DNA of 27,009 nucleotides from Dehalococcoidia bacterium (GTDB taxonomy: Bacteria; Chloroflexota; Dehalococcoidia; Dehalococcoidales; UBA1222). The DNA lies in NCBI GenBank assembly GCA_009779655.1, contig WRDV01000003.1, positions 1 to 27,009 of the forward strand, in the 5' to 3' direction. The notes beneath the pieces are model-generated. The model made no database searches. It was not told where the DNA came from and worked only from the letters and a program-made list of their open reading frames with translations. Shown piece after piece: positions 15,123 through 23,107 of this stretch. How positions within the stretch are numbered: the stretch's first letter is position 1; every line of letters begins with the position of its first letter. Made by a program: the position numbers and the translations under genes.

Positions 15123-17606
15123 CTACTCCCGTGTCTTAGCGGGGGAACGCCGAGGCTTTCTATTAGCGGCAGGTTCATTAATACTGAATATTAGACTATC
15201 TTCGGCGTAATCTACCAGTATGGCATCGCCTTTTTTAAACTCACCTTTCAGTAGGCGGTTTGCCAGCGGATTCTCAACATAGCGCTCAATGGAACGGCGC
15301 AATGGGCGGGCACCATAAGCGGGGTCGTATCCTACCTTTACCAACCAGTTTCCGGCGGCATCAGTAATACTGATGTTAAGACCGCGTTCTTCCAAGCGCT
15401 TTTGCAAATCTTTGATCATCAATCCCACAATCTGCGCCAGTTGTTCCTCGCTTAATTCATGGAACACGATGATATCATCGATGCGGTTGATGAACTCGGG
15501 ACGGAATACCTTGCGCACTTCTGTCATCACCTTATCTTTCATGCGCTCGTATGCACTCTGGCGTATTAGCAGGTCGTCTCTCTGCGTGGCGAAACCCAGC
15601 GCAGATTCGCGTCGGATAAGAGCGACCCCGGCGTTTGATGTCATGATGACGATACTATTTTTGAAATCCACTGTGTGACCGTGACTGTCGGTCATACGTC
15701 CGTCGTCAAGCACCTGCAGAAGGCTGTTATATACCTCAGGGTGCGCCTTTTCTATCTCATCCAGAAGGATGACGCTGTATGGGCGGCGGCGCACAGCCTC
15801 GGTAAGCTGCCCGCCTTCGTCAAATCCTATATATCCGGGCGGCGAGCCGATGAGCCGCGACACAGTATGTTTTTCTTGGTATTCCGACATATCAAGACGG
15901 ATCATGGCGTTCTCGTCTCCGAAGAGAAACCATGCTAGCGAACGCGCTAACTCGGTCTTGCCGACGCCGGTTGGGCCGAGGAACATAAAGCTTCCTATGG
16001 GGCGCTTTGGGTCTTTCAGTCCGGCTCGCCCGCGGCGGATGGCTTCAGAGACAGCCTTGACGGCTTCTTCCTGATTAATCAGTCTCTCGTGCAGGCTATC
16101 TTCCATGCGCAGCAGTTTTTGCGATTCGCCTTCAAGTATGTGCGCGACGGGAATGCCGGTCCATTTAGCTACCAGATTGGCAATATCATTTTCCGCAACT
16201 TCCGGCTTAATTTTTTCGCGCTCAAGCCATTCGCTGCGCTTTTGGTTGTATTCGGCTTCAGTACGCAATCTAGCGGCTTTCAACTCGGCTGCGCGGTCAT
16301 ATTCCTGCTGTTGAGCGGCGCTTTCTTCGTCTGCCATGAGTGTTTTGAGCCTGTTGCCCAGTGATTTTATATCCGGAGGAGCGCTTTCTGTTTCTAGGCG
16401 TATTTTACTTGCCGCCTCGTCAATTAAGTCAATAGCTTTATCAGGCAAGTGCCTATCGGCAATATAACGCTGGCTTAGTTTCACAGCGGCTTCAATAGCT
16501 GCATCGCTGATTTTTATTTTATGGTGCTCTTCATAGCGCGGGCGTAATCCGCGCAGTATGTCGATACTGGACTCAACGGAAGGCTCGTCAGCAAAGACCG
16601 GCTGCAAACGGCGTTCCAGAGCTTTATCTTTCTCAATGAATTTACGGTACTCGTCCAGAGTGGTTGCTCCGATGGCGCGCAGTTCTCCGCGCGCAAGCGC
16701 AGGTTTAAGCATATTGGAGGCGTCAATGGAGCCTTCGGCCGCACCGGCGCCGACGACGGTATGCATTTCGTCTATGAACAGGATAATTTCGCCTTGCGCC
16801 TGACGCACTTCGTCCATGACGGCTTTCAGCCGTTCTTCGAATTCGCCGCGGAATTTACTACCCGCAACTAAAGAGCCCATATCCAAAGCCATCACTTTTT
16901 TGCCCAATAATGATTCCGGCACATCATTGTCGGCGATACGCTGTGCAACGCCTTCGGCAATAGCGGTCTTGCCTACGCCGGCTTCCCCCACGATGATGGG
17001 ATTATTTTTAGTGCGCCGTGAGAGTATCTGCATAACGCGGCGTACTTCTTCGCCGCGTCCGATGACCGGATCGAGTTTGCCTTGGCGAGCTAACTCGGTA
17101 AGATCGCGGCTGTATTTTGCCAGTGAACGGTAACGGCTCTCGGCGTCTGCATCAGTCACGCGGCGACTACCGCGTATTTTTTGTAGCGCGGCGTAGATTT
17201 TCTCTTGGTCAATTCCATAGGTCTTAAGTATAAAAGCGCTCTGCCCGCGCTGTTCGGTAGCTATGGCGATAAACAAATGCTCCGTTCCGACAAACTCATC
17301 TTTCAAACGCGCCGCTTCCTGAGAAGCTGTTAGCAGCACGCTGTTTATACGCGGCGTGGCATAAATTTGCTGTGTTTGGTAACCAAGCTTAGGCGAGCGG
17401 TTAAGCGCGTTATCCACATCAGAGCGCATGTTGTCTATGTCTAGTCCCAGCTCTTTTATTATTTCGCGCACAAGTCCTCTTTCCTGAGTGAGCAGAGCCA
17501 TAAACAGATGCTCTACATCCATCTGACTATGGCGGTACTGCATTACAAGCTGCTGGGATATGTTCAGTGCTTCTTGTGCTTGTTCGGTATATTTGTCATT
17601 TCTCAT
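15123..17606 (-). CDS. clpC: ATP-dependent unfoldase ClpC (Hsp100), partner of ClpP
   Basis: An 827-residue Hsp100 protein. Two Clp-N repeats (about 1-145) precede AAA1 with Walker A GEAGVGKT at 207-214 and Walker B ILFIDE at 275-280. AAA2 has Walker A GPTGVGKT at 544-551 and Walker B VILLDE at 612-617. The middle domain is short (about 405-465) with a UVR-like EYDRAAELKAARLR, as in ClpC, and not the ~120-residue coiled coil of ClpB. A ClpP-docking tripeptide Leu-Gly-Phe is at 670-672, aligned with the VGF of ClpC. It should therefore feed substrates to ClpP rather than act as a disaggregase. The ATG overlaps the hspR stop by 11 nt and has GAGGAGG. Automatic annotation may call it ClpB. Confidence 0.9.
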   Translation of the reverse strand: MRNDKYTEQAQEALNISQQLVMQYRHSQMDVEHLFMALLTQERGLVREIIKELGLDIDNMRSDVDNALNRSPKLGYQTQQIYATPRINSVLLTASQEAARLKDEFVGTEHLFIAIATEQRGQSAFILKTYGIDQEKIYAALQKIRGSRRVTDADAESRYRSLAKYSRDLTELARQGKLDPVIGRGEEVRRVMQILSRRTKNNPIIVGEAGVGKTAIAEGVAQRIADNDVPESLLGKKVMALDMGSLVAGSKFRGEFEERLKAVMDEVRQAQGEIILFIDEMHTVVGAGAAEGSIDASNMLKPALARGELRAIGATTLDEYRKFIEKDKALERRLQPVFADEPSVESSIDILRGLRPRYEEHHKIKISDAAIEAAVKLSQRYIADRHLPDKAIDLIDEAASKIRLETESAPPDIKSLGNRLKTLMADEESAAQQQEYDRAAELKAARLRTEAEYNQKRSEWLEREKIKPEVAENDIANLVAKWTGIPVAHILEGESQKLLRMEDSLHERLINQEEAVKAVSEAIRRGRAGLKDPKRPIGSFMFLGPTGVGKTELARSLAWFLFGDENAMIRLDMSEYQEKHTVSRLIGSPPGYIGFDEGGQLTEAVRRRPYSVILLDEIEKAHPEVYNSLLQVLDDGRMTDSHGHTVDFKNSIVIMTSNAGVALIRRESALGFATQRDDLLIRQSAYERMKDKVMTEVRKVFRPEFINRIDDIIVFHELSEEQLAQIVGLMIKDLQKRLEERGLNISITDAAGNWLVKVGYDPAYGARPLRRSIERYVENPLANRLLKGEFKKGDAILVDYAEDSLIFSINEPAANRKPRRSPAKTRE

Positions 17607-17931
17607 AGTTATCCTCCTCATGCCTGTGTTTGTTAAGCTTCTGCAATAGAATGGCATTGGCTTGCTGCAGCTCAACTATCTGAGCGGTCATGCGCATGAT
17701 AACCTCTACTCCGGCTAGGTTTACCCCAAGATCGTACATCAGTGTCATCACACGCCGCAGTTGTAATAGGTCATCGTCAGAATATAGCCTCAGATTGCCG
17801 TTGGAACGCGCCGGTTTGATAATTCCTACTCGCTCATAATAGCGCAGAGTATACGGCTGCGTTCCAAGCATTTCCGCCGCGACGCTGATAACATAACGCG
17901 GCTGGTTGTCGCTCATTTCGTTTTTTTGCAT
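17596..17931 (-). CDS. hspR: MerR-family heat-shock regulator HspR
   Basis: A 111-residue MerR-type transcription factor. The winged helix-turn-helix begins RYVISVAAEMLGTQPYTLRYYERVGIIKPARSNGNLRLYS (described by span, residues 12-51), and LGVNLAGVEVIM is the HspR hallmark. A C-terminal coiled-coil segment (QIVELQQANAILLQKL) follows. HspR represses chaperone operons, usually with DnaK as corepressor. I start at MQKNEMS (17931), 16 nt after dnaJ, behind AGAGGTG. It lies between dnaJ and clpC, suggesting autoregulation of the operon. No HAIR operator (CTTGAGT-N7-ACTCAAG) was recognised upstream. Confidence 0.9.
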   Translation of the reverse strand: MQKNEMSDNQPRYVISVAAEMLGTQPYTLRYYERVGIIKPARSNGNLRLYSDDDLLQLRRVMTLMYDLGVNLAGVEVIMRMTAQIVELQQANAILLQKLNKHRHEEDNYEK

Positions 17932-17947
17932 AATTACGGCACCTCTT

Positions 17948-18949
17948 TTATCTCTGCTCGTCGCGCAGTTTGCGCAGGCGGGAGAAAAGCTCCTTTTCTT
18001 CACTGTTCAGATTAAGCGGCAGAACAACAGTCATTTTGGCCAACAAATCGCCGCGGCTTTCTTTGCCCAGATGCGGCATGCCTTGTCCGGACAAGCGAAA
18101 AATTCGTCCGTTCTGTGTCTCCGGCGGTATTTTAAGTTCTAGTTTACCGTTAAGCGTGGGCACTTCAATTTTGCCGCCTAACACTGCGACTGTTAGCGGT
18201 AACGGCACATCAGTCAGCAGGTCGTCATCATGTCGCTCAAAGCCGGCATGCGTGCGTATGTTTATCAACAGATATAGATTACCGGCAGACCCGCCTTGTC
18301 CGGGCGCTCCTTGCCCTGCTATGCGTATGCGCGAGCCAACCCTGACACCGGCTGGGATTTTGACTTCCAACTGACGCACGCGCGGAATTACGCCTGAGCC
18401 TCGACAGACCGTACAGGTGTTTTTCTGCACCCGCCCAGTACCATTACAGGTATTACATGGGTCTTCGGTCTGAAGGTTCAGCAGTCGGCTGGCGCCGCTT
18501 AAGGCCTCTTCCAGAGTTATTTCCACCTGATGCTCTATATCCTGCCCTCGTCTCGGCTGTGCCCGGCGATTGTGCATACCTCCGAATAAGTTTTCAAACA
18601 GGTTGTCCATACCTGCGGCGTTGGTAAACTGAGAGCTGCCCTGTCCTCCGCTGAAATTAAACTGACTGAAATCAAAATTCGCTCCGGAAGCCCCGTCTCT
18701 GCCGGATTGCTTAAACTGATCGGCGTGTTCCCAGTGCTCTCCAAATTGGTCGTACTTCTTGCGTTTCTGGGAATCGGATAGCACTTCATACGCCTGATTG
18801 ATTTCTTTGAATTTATCCTCGGCAGTTTTATTGCCGGGGTTGACATCAGGATGGTATTTGCGCGCCAGCTTGCGGAAAGCATCTTTGATATCTTTGTCGC
18901 TCGCGCCGCGGCTGATTCCTAAAATACCGTAATAATCTTTGCTTGCCAT
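17948..18949 (-). CDS. dnaJ: DnaJ-class co-chaperone with a half zinc-finger region
   Basis: A 333-residue J-domain protein that would stimulate a DnaK ATPase. The J domain is at about 5-70 with HPD at 33-35. A Gly/Phe-rich linker follows (about 85-125). Then come only two CxxCxGxG motifs, Cys165-Cys168 and Cys179-Cys182, where classical DnaJ has four; the two substrate-binding beta domains (about 140-330) are complete. One zinc site is therefore expected instead of two. The start at 18949 (MASKDYYGILG) is chosen over an ATG at 18997, which lies in the -10 box. First gene of the dnaJ-hspR-clpC-VTT operon; dnaK and grpE are not here. Confidence 0.9.
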   Translation of the reverse strand: MASKDYYGILGISRGASDKDIKDAFRKLARKYHPDVNPGNKTAEDKFKEINQAYEVLSDSQKRKKYDQFGEHWEHADQFKQSGRDGASGANFDFSQFNFSGGQGSSQFTNAAGMDNLFENLFGGMHNRRAQPRRGQDIEHQVEITLEEALSGASRLLNLQTEDPCNTCNGTGRVQKNTCTVCRGSGVIPRVRQLEVKIPAGVRVGSRIRIAGQGAPGQGGSAGNLYLLINIRTHAGFERHDDDLLTDVPLPLTVAVLGGKIEVPTLNGKLELKIPPETQNGRIFRLSGQGMPHLGKESRGDLLAKMTVVLPLNLNSEEKELFSRLRKLRDEQR

Positions 18950-18996
18950 AATTTTTGCCTTCTGAAAACAGTTTGGTCGGGTGATATTGCCTTGCA

Positions 18997-19026
18997 ATTA
19001 TAATAAATTATCACAACAATTGTCAA
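18997..19026 (-). promoter_or_regulatory. Promoter of the dnaJ-hspR-clpC operon
   Basis: On the minus strand a perfect TTGACA (19021-19026), an 18-nt spacer and a perfect TATAAT (18997-19002). Such a consensus promoter would need a repressor, consistent with hspR in the operon. Predicted leader of about 40 nt. Confidence 0.85.
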
Positions 19027-19048
19027 CTGTTAGCCAATAATATTAATA

Positions 19049-19062
19049 ACTTAATGTTAAGT
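19049..19062. promoter_or_regulatory. Palindrome between the divergent dnaJ and pyrG promoters
   Basis: ACTTAA-TG-TTAAGT, a 14-bp inverted repeat centred between the two -35 boxes. It is a candidate operator. It resembles the outer bases of a HAIR element (CTT...AAG) but lacks the 7-nt spacer, so I do not call it one. Confidence 0.35.
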
Positions 19063-19070
19063 GCTTGCTA

Positions 19071-19100
19071 TTGACAGTACGGCGCACGTTCATTTATAAT
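19071..19100 (+). promoter_or_regulatory. Promoter of pyrG-tal-rho
   Basis: Perfect TTGACA (19071-19076), an 18-nt spacer and perfect TATAAT (19095-19100). Transcription would start near 19107, leaving a leader of about 100 nt filled by three consecutive mini-ORFs. Confidence 0.85.
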
Positions 19101-19110
19101 GGATCAAGAT

Positions 19111-19211
19111 ATGATTCTCTCCGCAAGCGGAAAATTAACCTAACTGATGCAGTGTTCCCGGACAAGACTTTCAAAGTTTCTTTAATGTTGTCAATTCGAT
19201 TGTGTATATGA
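19111..19211 (+). other. Chain of three mini-ORFs in the pyrG leader
   Basis: MILSASGKLT (19111-19143), MQCSRTRLSKFL (19147-19185) and MLSIRLCI (19185-19211) follow one another. The first ATG lies about 4 nt from the predicted transcription start. ORF2 and ORF3 overlap as TAATG, and the ORF3 stop TGA overlaps the pyrG ATG as ATGA. A small hairpin CCGC-AA-GCGG lies in ORF1. None has a clear Shine-Dalgarno. Possibly a termination-reinitiation path into pyrG; chance cannot be excluded. Confidence 0.35.
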
Positions 19212-20848
19212 CGAAATATATCTTTGTAACTGGCGGAGTCGTGAGTTCGGTGGGCAAAGGTATTACTGTCGCCTCTATTGGTACTTTGCTCAAAAGTCGC
19301 GGCATTGCCGTCTCCGTTCAAAAACTGGACCCTTATCTTAATGTTGACCCGGGCAATATGTCGCCTTATCAGCATGGAGAGGTGTTTGTCACTGAAGACG
19401 GCGCTGAGACAGATTTGGATGTGGGCAACTATGAGCGCTTTATCGACATTAATCTGACAGCTTTGTCCGATATAACCTCAGGTCAGATATACAGCGCGGT
19501 TATTGCACACGATCGTCGCGGCGATTTCTCCGGCACAATTCAGGTAATCCCGCATGTTACGGGAGAGATAAAAGAGCGCTTTAAGAAGCTTGCAGCCGAC
19601 TCCGGCGCCGATGTCGTATTGGTGGAGGTTGGGGGAACAGTAGGCGATATCGAATGCCAGCCGTTCCTGGAGGCCATACGCCAAATGCGTAACGACGTGG
19701 GGCGCGACAATGTACTATACATACACGTGACGCTTTTGCCATATATTGCATCTACCAAAGAGCTAAAAACAAAGCCTGTCCAACACAGCGTCAACGAATT
19801 GCGGCGCATGGGCATTCAACCTGATGTAATAGCTTGCCGCGCGGATTATCCCATATCAGACAGTATACGCGATAAAATCTCACTCTTCTGCGACGTGGAG
19901 CGCCAAGCTGTTATTCCGCTGACTACTGTCTCCAGTGTTTATGAAGTGCCGCTGGTATTGGAGAAAGAAGGCTTGGGAGATTTGGTGGTGCAGCGCTTGG
20001 GGCTGGGAGCTACCGCGCCTGAGCTGAGCAACTGGCATCATATTGCCAGCCGCAGCTGCAATTATGAGCAGTCTGTGAGTGTTGCGGTGGTGGGTAAATA
20101 TGTGGAGCTTGAAGACGCTTACTATTCCGTGCGTGAGTCATTGTGCCACGCTGGCTTATACCATAATCGCAAGATAGCAATATCATGGATTCAATCGGAA
20201 AGTTTAAAAAGCCGTAGTGATATTGAGGCTAAGTTGCGCAGCGCACAGGGTATAGTTGTTCCAGGGGGGTTTGGCATCCGCGGCGTGGAAGGCATGATTA
20301 GAACAGCAAATTATGCCCGTGAAAACAAAATTCCTTACCTGGGTTTGAGTTTGGGCATGCAGGTGATGCTTATTGAGTTTTCTCGTTTTGTGCTTCAGTC
20401 TGATAAGCCGCATTCCACTGAGTTTGATTTAGAAACGCCGTATCCGGTGGTGCAATTACTTCCTGAGCAGCGCACGGCAGACGGACTCGGCAGCGTTATG
20501 CGACTGGGCAACTACGCATGCCATATACAGCCGGATACGCAAGCAGCGCGGGCTTACGGCGATGGCACAAATATCGTGCTTGAGCGCCATCGCCACCGCT
20601 ATGAGGTCAATAATGACTATCGCCGGCAGCTTGGTGATGCAGGGTTAGTATTCAGCGGCTTATCGCCTGATGGGCGCTTGGTGGAAATTTGTGAGTTGCA
20701 TGATCATCCTTGGATGGTAGGCTGTCAGTTCCATCCTGAGTTCCGTTCGCGCCCTAACCGCCCTCATCCGCTGTTTAATGGTTTCATCGGCGCAGCTAAG
20801 GATGTGCTGCGCGACGGCTCACAACCGGCTCTTCCACTTAATTCGTAA
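19208..20848 (+). CDS. pyrG: CTP synthase PyrG with Cys-to-Ser glutaminase nucleophile
   Basis: A 546-residue enzyme making CTP from UTP, ATP and an amino donor. The synthetase domain (about 1-265) is typical: MTKYIFVTGGVVSSVGKG at 1-18, DPYLNVDPG and SPYQHGEVFVTEDGAETDLD. The class I glutaminase domain (about 290-535) keeps GGFG at 353-356, LGMQ ending at Gln385, and His509 and Glu511 in QFHPEFRSRP. However, the nucleophile position in LGLSLGMQ is Ser381 (codon AGT, 20348-20350) where the family has Cys. Glutamine hydrolysis is therefore expected to be lost or greatly weakened, leaving ammonia as nitrogen source. The ATG at 19208 is chosen by homology; GTG at 19202 is also possible. No Shine-Dalgarno is visible. 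Confidence 0.96.
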   Translation: MTKYIFVTGGVVSSVGKGITVASIGTLLKSRGIAVSVQKLDPYLNVDPGNMSPYQHGEVFVTEDGAETDLDVGNYERFIDINLTALSDITSGQIYSAVIAHDRRGDFSGTIQVIPHVTGEIKERFKKLAADSGADVVLVEVGGTVGDIECQPFLEAIRQMRNDVGRDNVLYIHVTLLPYIASTKELKTKPVQHSVNELRRMGIQPDVIACRADYPISDSIRDKISLFCDVERQAVIPLTTVSSVYEVPLVLEKEGLGDLVVQRLGLGATAPELSNWHHIASRSCNYEQSVSVAVVGKYVELEDAYYSVRESLCHAGLYHNRKIAISWIQSESLKSRSDIEAKLRSAQGIVVPGGFGIRGVEGMIRTANYARENKIPYLGLSLGMQVMLIEFSRFVLQSDKPHSTEFDLETPYPVVQLLPEQRTADGLGSVMRLGNYACHIQPDTQAARAYGDGTNIVLERHRHRYEVNNDYRRQLGDAGLVFSGLSPDGRLVEICELHDHPWMVGCQFHPEFRSRPNRPHPLFNGFIGAAKDVLRDGSQPALPLNS

Positions 20849-20864
20849 GGAGGGCATTTTAATA

Positions 20865-21518
20865 ATGCGCATATTTCTTGATACAGCCAACATTGAACAG
20901 ATACGTCAGGGTGTCAAATGGGGCATCGTAAGCGGCGTTACCACTAATCCTACGCTAGTGGCTCAGGAGGGCGTGAAAGATTATCAGTTTGTAGTTCAGG
21001 AGATTTGTTCCATAGTTGACGGACCTGTTTCCGCGGAGGTAGTGGTGGAAGGAGTTGAGAATATGCTGTCTCAAGCGAGAAGCATTGCCGAGTGGCACCC
21101 AAACGTTGCGGTGAAAATTCCGGCAACGCCTGACGGGCTTGAGGTAACATCGAAACTGGCGCGCGACGGCATCAAGGTCAATATGACACTTTGCTTTTCA
21201 GCTAATCAAGCATTACTGGCCGCTCTTGCCGGCGCCGCATTCGTCAGCCCGTTTGTCGGGCGGTTGGACGATATTGGGCAGGATGGCATGGCGCTGGTGA
21301 AATCTATAATGGACATCTATGGGGAGTATGGTTTTGAAACTGAGGTTATTGCCGCCAGCATTAGGCATCCTCTCCACTGTGTCGCTGCCGCTCAGGCGGG
21401 AGCAGATATCGCAACGGTGCCGTTTAAGGTGCTGGAGCAGATGATAAAGCATCCGTTAACCGAGACCGGAAACGCTCGCTTTTTAGCTGATTGGCACCGC
21501 GTGTCGCGCCAAGGCTAA
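20865..21518 (+). CDS. tal: Transaldolase / fructose-6-phosphate aldolase-like (TalC/FSA family)
   Basis: A 217-residue short-form transaldolase, a TIM-barrel class I aldolase. MRIFLDTANIEQI, GVTTNPTL (about 24-31) and the Schiff-base lysine in VAVKIPAT (Lys84) identify it. It acts in the non-oxidative pentose phosphate pathway, or cleaves fructose 6-phosphate if it is an FSA; sequence alone does not separate the two. The start at 20865 follows AAGGAGGG, which overlaps the pyrG stop codon, so it belongs to the pyrG operon. A longer in-frame extension to 20778 lies within pyrG and is rejected. Confidence 0.93.
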   Translation: MRIFLDTANIEQIRQGVKWGIVSGVTTNPTLVAQEGVKDYQFVVQEICSIVDGPVSAEVVVEGVENMLSQARSIAEWHPNVAVKIPATPDGLEVTSKLARDGIKVNMTLCFSANQALLAALAGAAFVSPFVGRLDDIGQDGMALVKSIMDIYGEYGFETEVIAASIRHPLHCVAAAQAGADIATVPFKVLEQMIKHPLTETGNARFLADWHRVSRQG

Positions 21519-21553
21519 CTAATATTTACCTGATTACCAGAGAGGAAAGACGC

Positions 21554-22972
21554 ATGACAGACCAACTTCAAACACCGGAACAAATCACGTCGAAAGCATT
21601 TCAAGAGCAGCAGCCCATGCTGCCTTTGGAGGCGGCGGAAGTTAGCAAGACTTCGCTTGATTCAGAAGCGCCGGCGGCGGACGTAAAACCTCCTCGTCCC
21701 ATAGATATGAAGCTGCTTGAGGAGAAGAGCCGCGAAGAACTGCTGGAAATGGCTAAAGAAACTGGGATTTCCGGCGTTACCGGTCTTAAGAAGCAGGAAA
21801 TTGTTATGCGTCTGCTTCAGGCATCCGCTAAAATGCAGGGGAATGTATTCTGCTCCGGCGTGCTAGATATTATGCCTGACGGTTATGGTTTTCTGCGCCA
21901 GGAAACACTATTGCCTAGCCCATCCGATATATATGTGTCGCAGTCGCAGATACGTCGTTTCAGCCTGCGCACCGGCGATTCTGTTGTAGGGCAGGGGCGA
22001 CCGGCTAAGGCCGGCGAGAAATACTACAGTTTGTTGCGTGTGGAAGCTATTAATGATGTTAATCCTGATTTGGCGCGCCGCCGTCCTAATTTCAGCTCTT
22101 TAACTCCTACTTTCCCAAATAAGCTAATCAATTTGGAAACAAGGCCTGATTTACTGGCTACCCGCCTGATTAATCTGGTGGCTCCTATCGGACGCGGTCA
22201 GCGCGGTCTTATTGTAGCGCCTCCTAAGGCCGGCAAAACGATGCTGCTGAAGGCGATTGCCAATGCCGTTGCCGCTAATTACAGTGATATCAGTATTATG
22301 GTTTGTCTAATCGGCGAGCGCCCGGAAGAGGTTACGGATATAAAGCGCTCAATTAAAGGAGAGGTGATTGCGGCCACATTTGATGAGGCGGTGGAAAACC
22401 AGACGCGCGTTGCGGAACTGGCGCTTGAGAAGGCTAAGCGCATGGTGGAATGCGGCAAGGATGTGTTTATGCTGCTTGACGGCATTACGCGTCTTACGCG
22501 TGCATATAATCTGGCTATGCCTCCGTCAGGACGCACTCTCTCGGGCGGCATTGATCCGGTGGCGCTTCATCCGGGTAAGAAGTTCTTCGGCGCCGCCCGC
22601 AACATAGAAGAAGGCGGCTCGCTTACCATTATCGCTACGTGTTTGGTGGATACCGGCTCTCGTATGGATGACTTAATCTATGAGGAGTTTAAGGGCACCG
22701 GCAATATGGAGTTGCATCTTGATAGGCGCTTGGCCGAGCGCGGCGTATTTCCTTCGGTGGATATCGCGCATTCAAGTACGCGCCGCGATGATTTACTGCT
22801 TGCTGAGACCACGGCCAAACAAATCAAGCTATTGCGCCGCATGGTAGCCATGATTGCCTCAGACAGCCCGACCGGTAATTCAATGGATATTACAGAGCGC
22901 GTGCTTGAGCATCTGCGAAAGACGCGCATAAACGCAGATTTCCTTGCCAGCTTGGGCAAGGAAAGGCTGTAA
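21554..22972 (+). CDS. rho: Transcription termination factor Rho
   Basis: A 472-residue hexameric RNA helicase that ends transcription. A poorly conserved acidic N-terminus (1-50) is followed by a Rho_N helical domain (about 52-92), an OB/cold-shock RNA-binding domain (about 95-170; GVLDIMPDGYGFLR) and the RecA-like ATPase with Walker A APPKAGKT at 222-229, Walker B DVFMLLD at 303-309 and the GGIDP / GSLTIIAT segments. The ATG has GAGG upstream and lies 35 nt after tal. The usual downstream rpmE is absent. Confidence 0.97.
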   Translation: MTDQLQTPEQITSKAFQEQQPMLPLEAAEVSKTSLDSEAPAADVKPPRPIDMKLLEEKSREELLEMAKETGISGVTGLKKQEIVMRLLQASAKMQGNVFCSGVLDIMPDGYGFLRQETLLPSPSDIYVSQSQIRRFSLRTGDSVVGQGRPAKAGEKYYSLLRVEAINDVNPDLARRRPNFSSLTPTFPNKLINLETRPDLLATRLINLVAPIGRGQRGLIVAPPKAGKTMLLKAIANAVAANYSDISIMVCLIGERPEEVTDIKRSIKGEVIAATFDEAVENQTRVAELALEKAKRMVECGKDVFMLLDGITRLTRAYNLAMPPSGRTLSGGIDPVALHPGKKFFGAARNIEEGGSLTIIATCLVDTGSRMDDLIYEEFKGTGNMELHLDRRLAERGVFPSVDIAHSSTRRDDLLLAETTAKQIKLLRRMVAMIASDSPTGNSMDITERVLEHLRKTRINADFLASLGKERL

Positions 22973-23107
22973 AAACACAGGTGATGATATGGAATGCCTC
23001 TGACATATGACGATCACATGGCGAGAATGGCTTGGTAATGATTAGCTGTGTTTGCGTTTAAGGCAGAGAATAATAAAAAATATTTTAGAAAAGGTGCTAT
23101 TTAGCTA
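22973..23107 (+). other. Intergenic region after rho; no gene seen
   Basis: An inverted repeat AAACACAG / CTGTGTTT begins just after the rho stop (near 22974) and closes near 23046-23053, enclosing about 65 nt; it could fold the 3' end but lacks a U tract. The AT-rich stretch 23069-23094 directly upstream of the next -35 may act as an UP element. No CDS is supported. Confidence 0.4.

Noticed and set aside
15123..17606. Calling the Hsp100 protein ClpB
   Set aside because: The short middle domain and the Leu-Gly-Phe docking tripeptide fit ClpC.
18950..19062. HAIR operator (CTTGAGT-N7-ACTCAAG) for HspR
   Set aside because: No match with the arms and 7-nt spacing was found; only a shorter palindrome is present.
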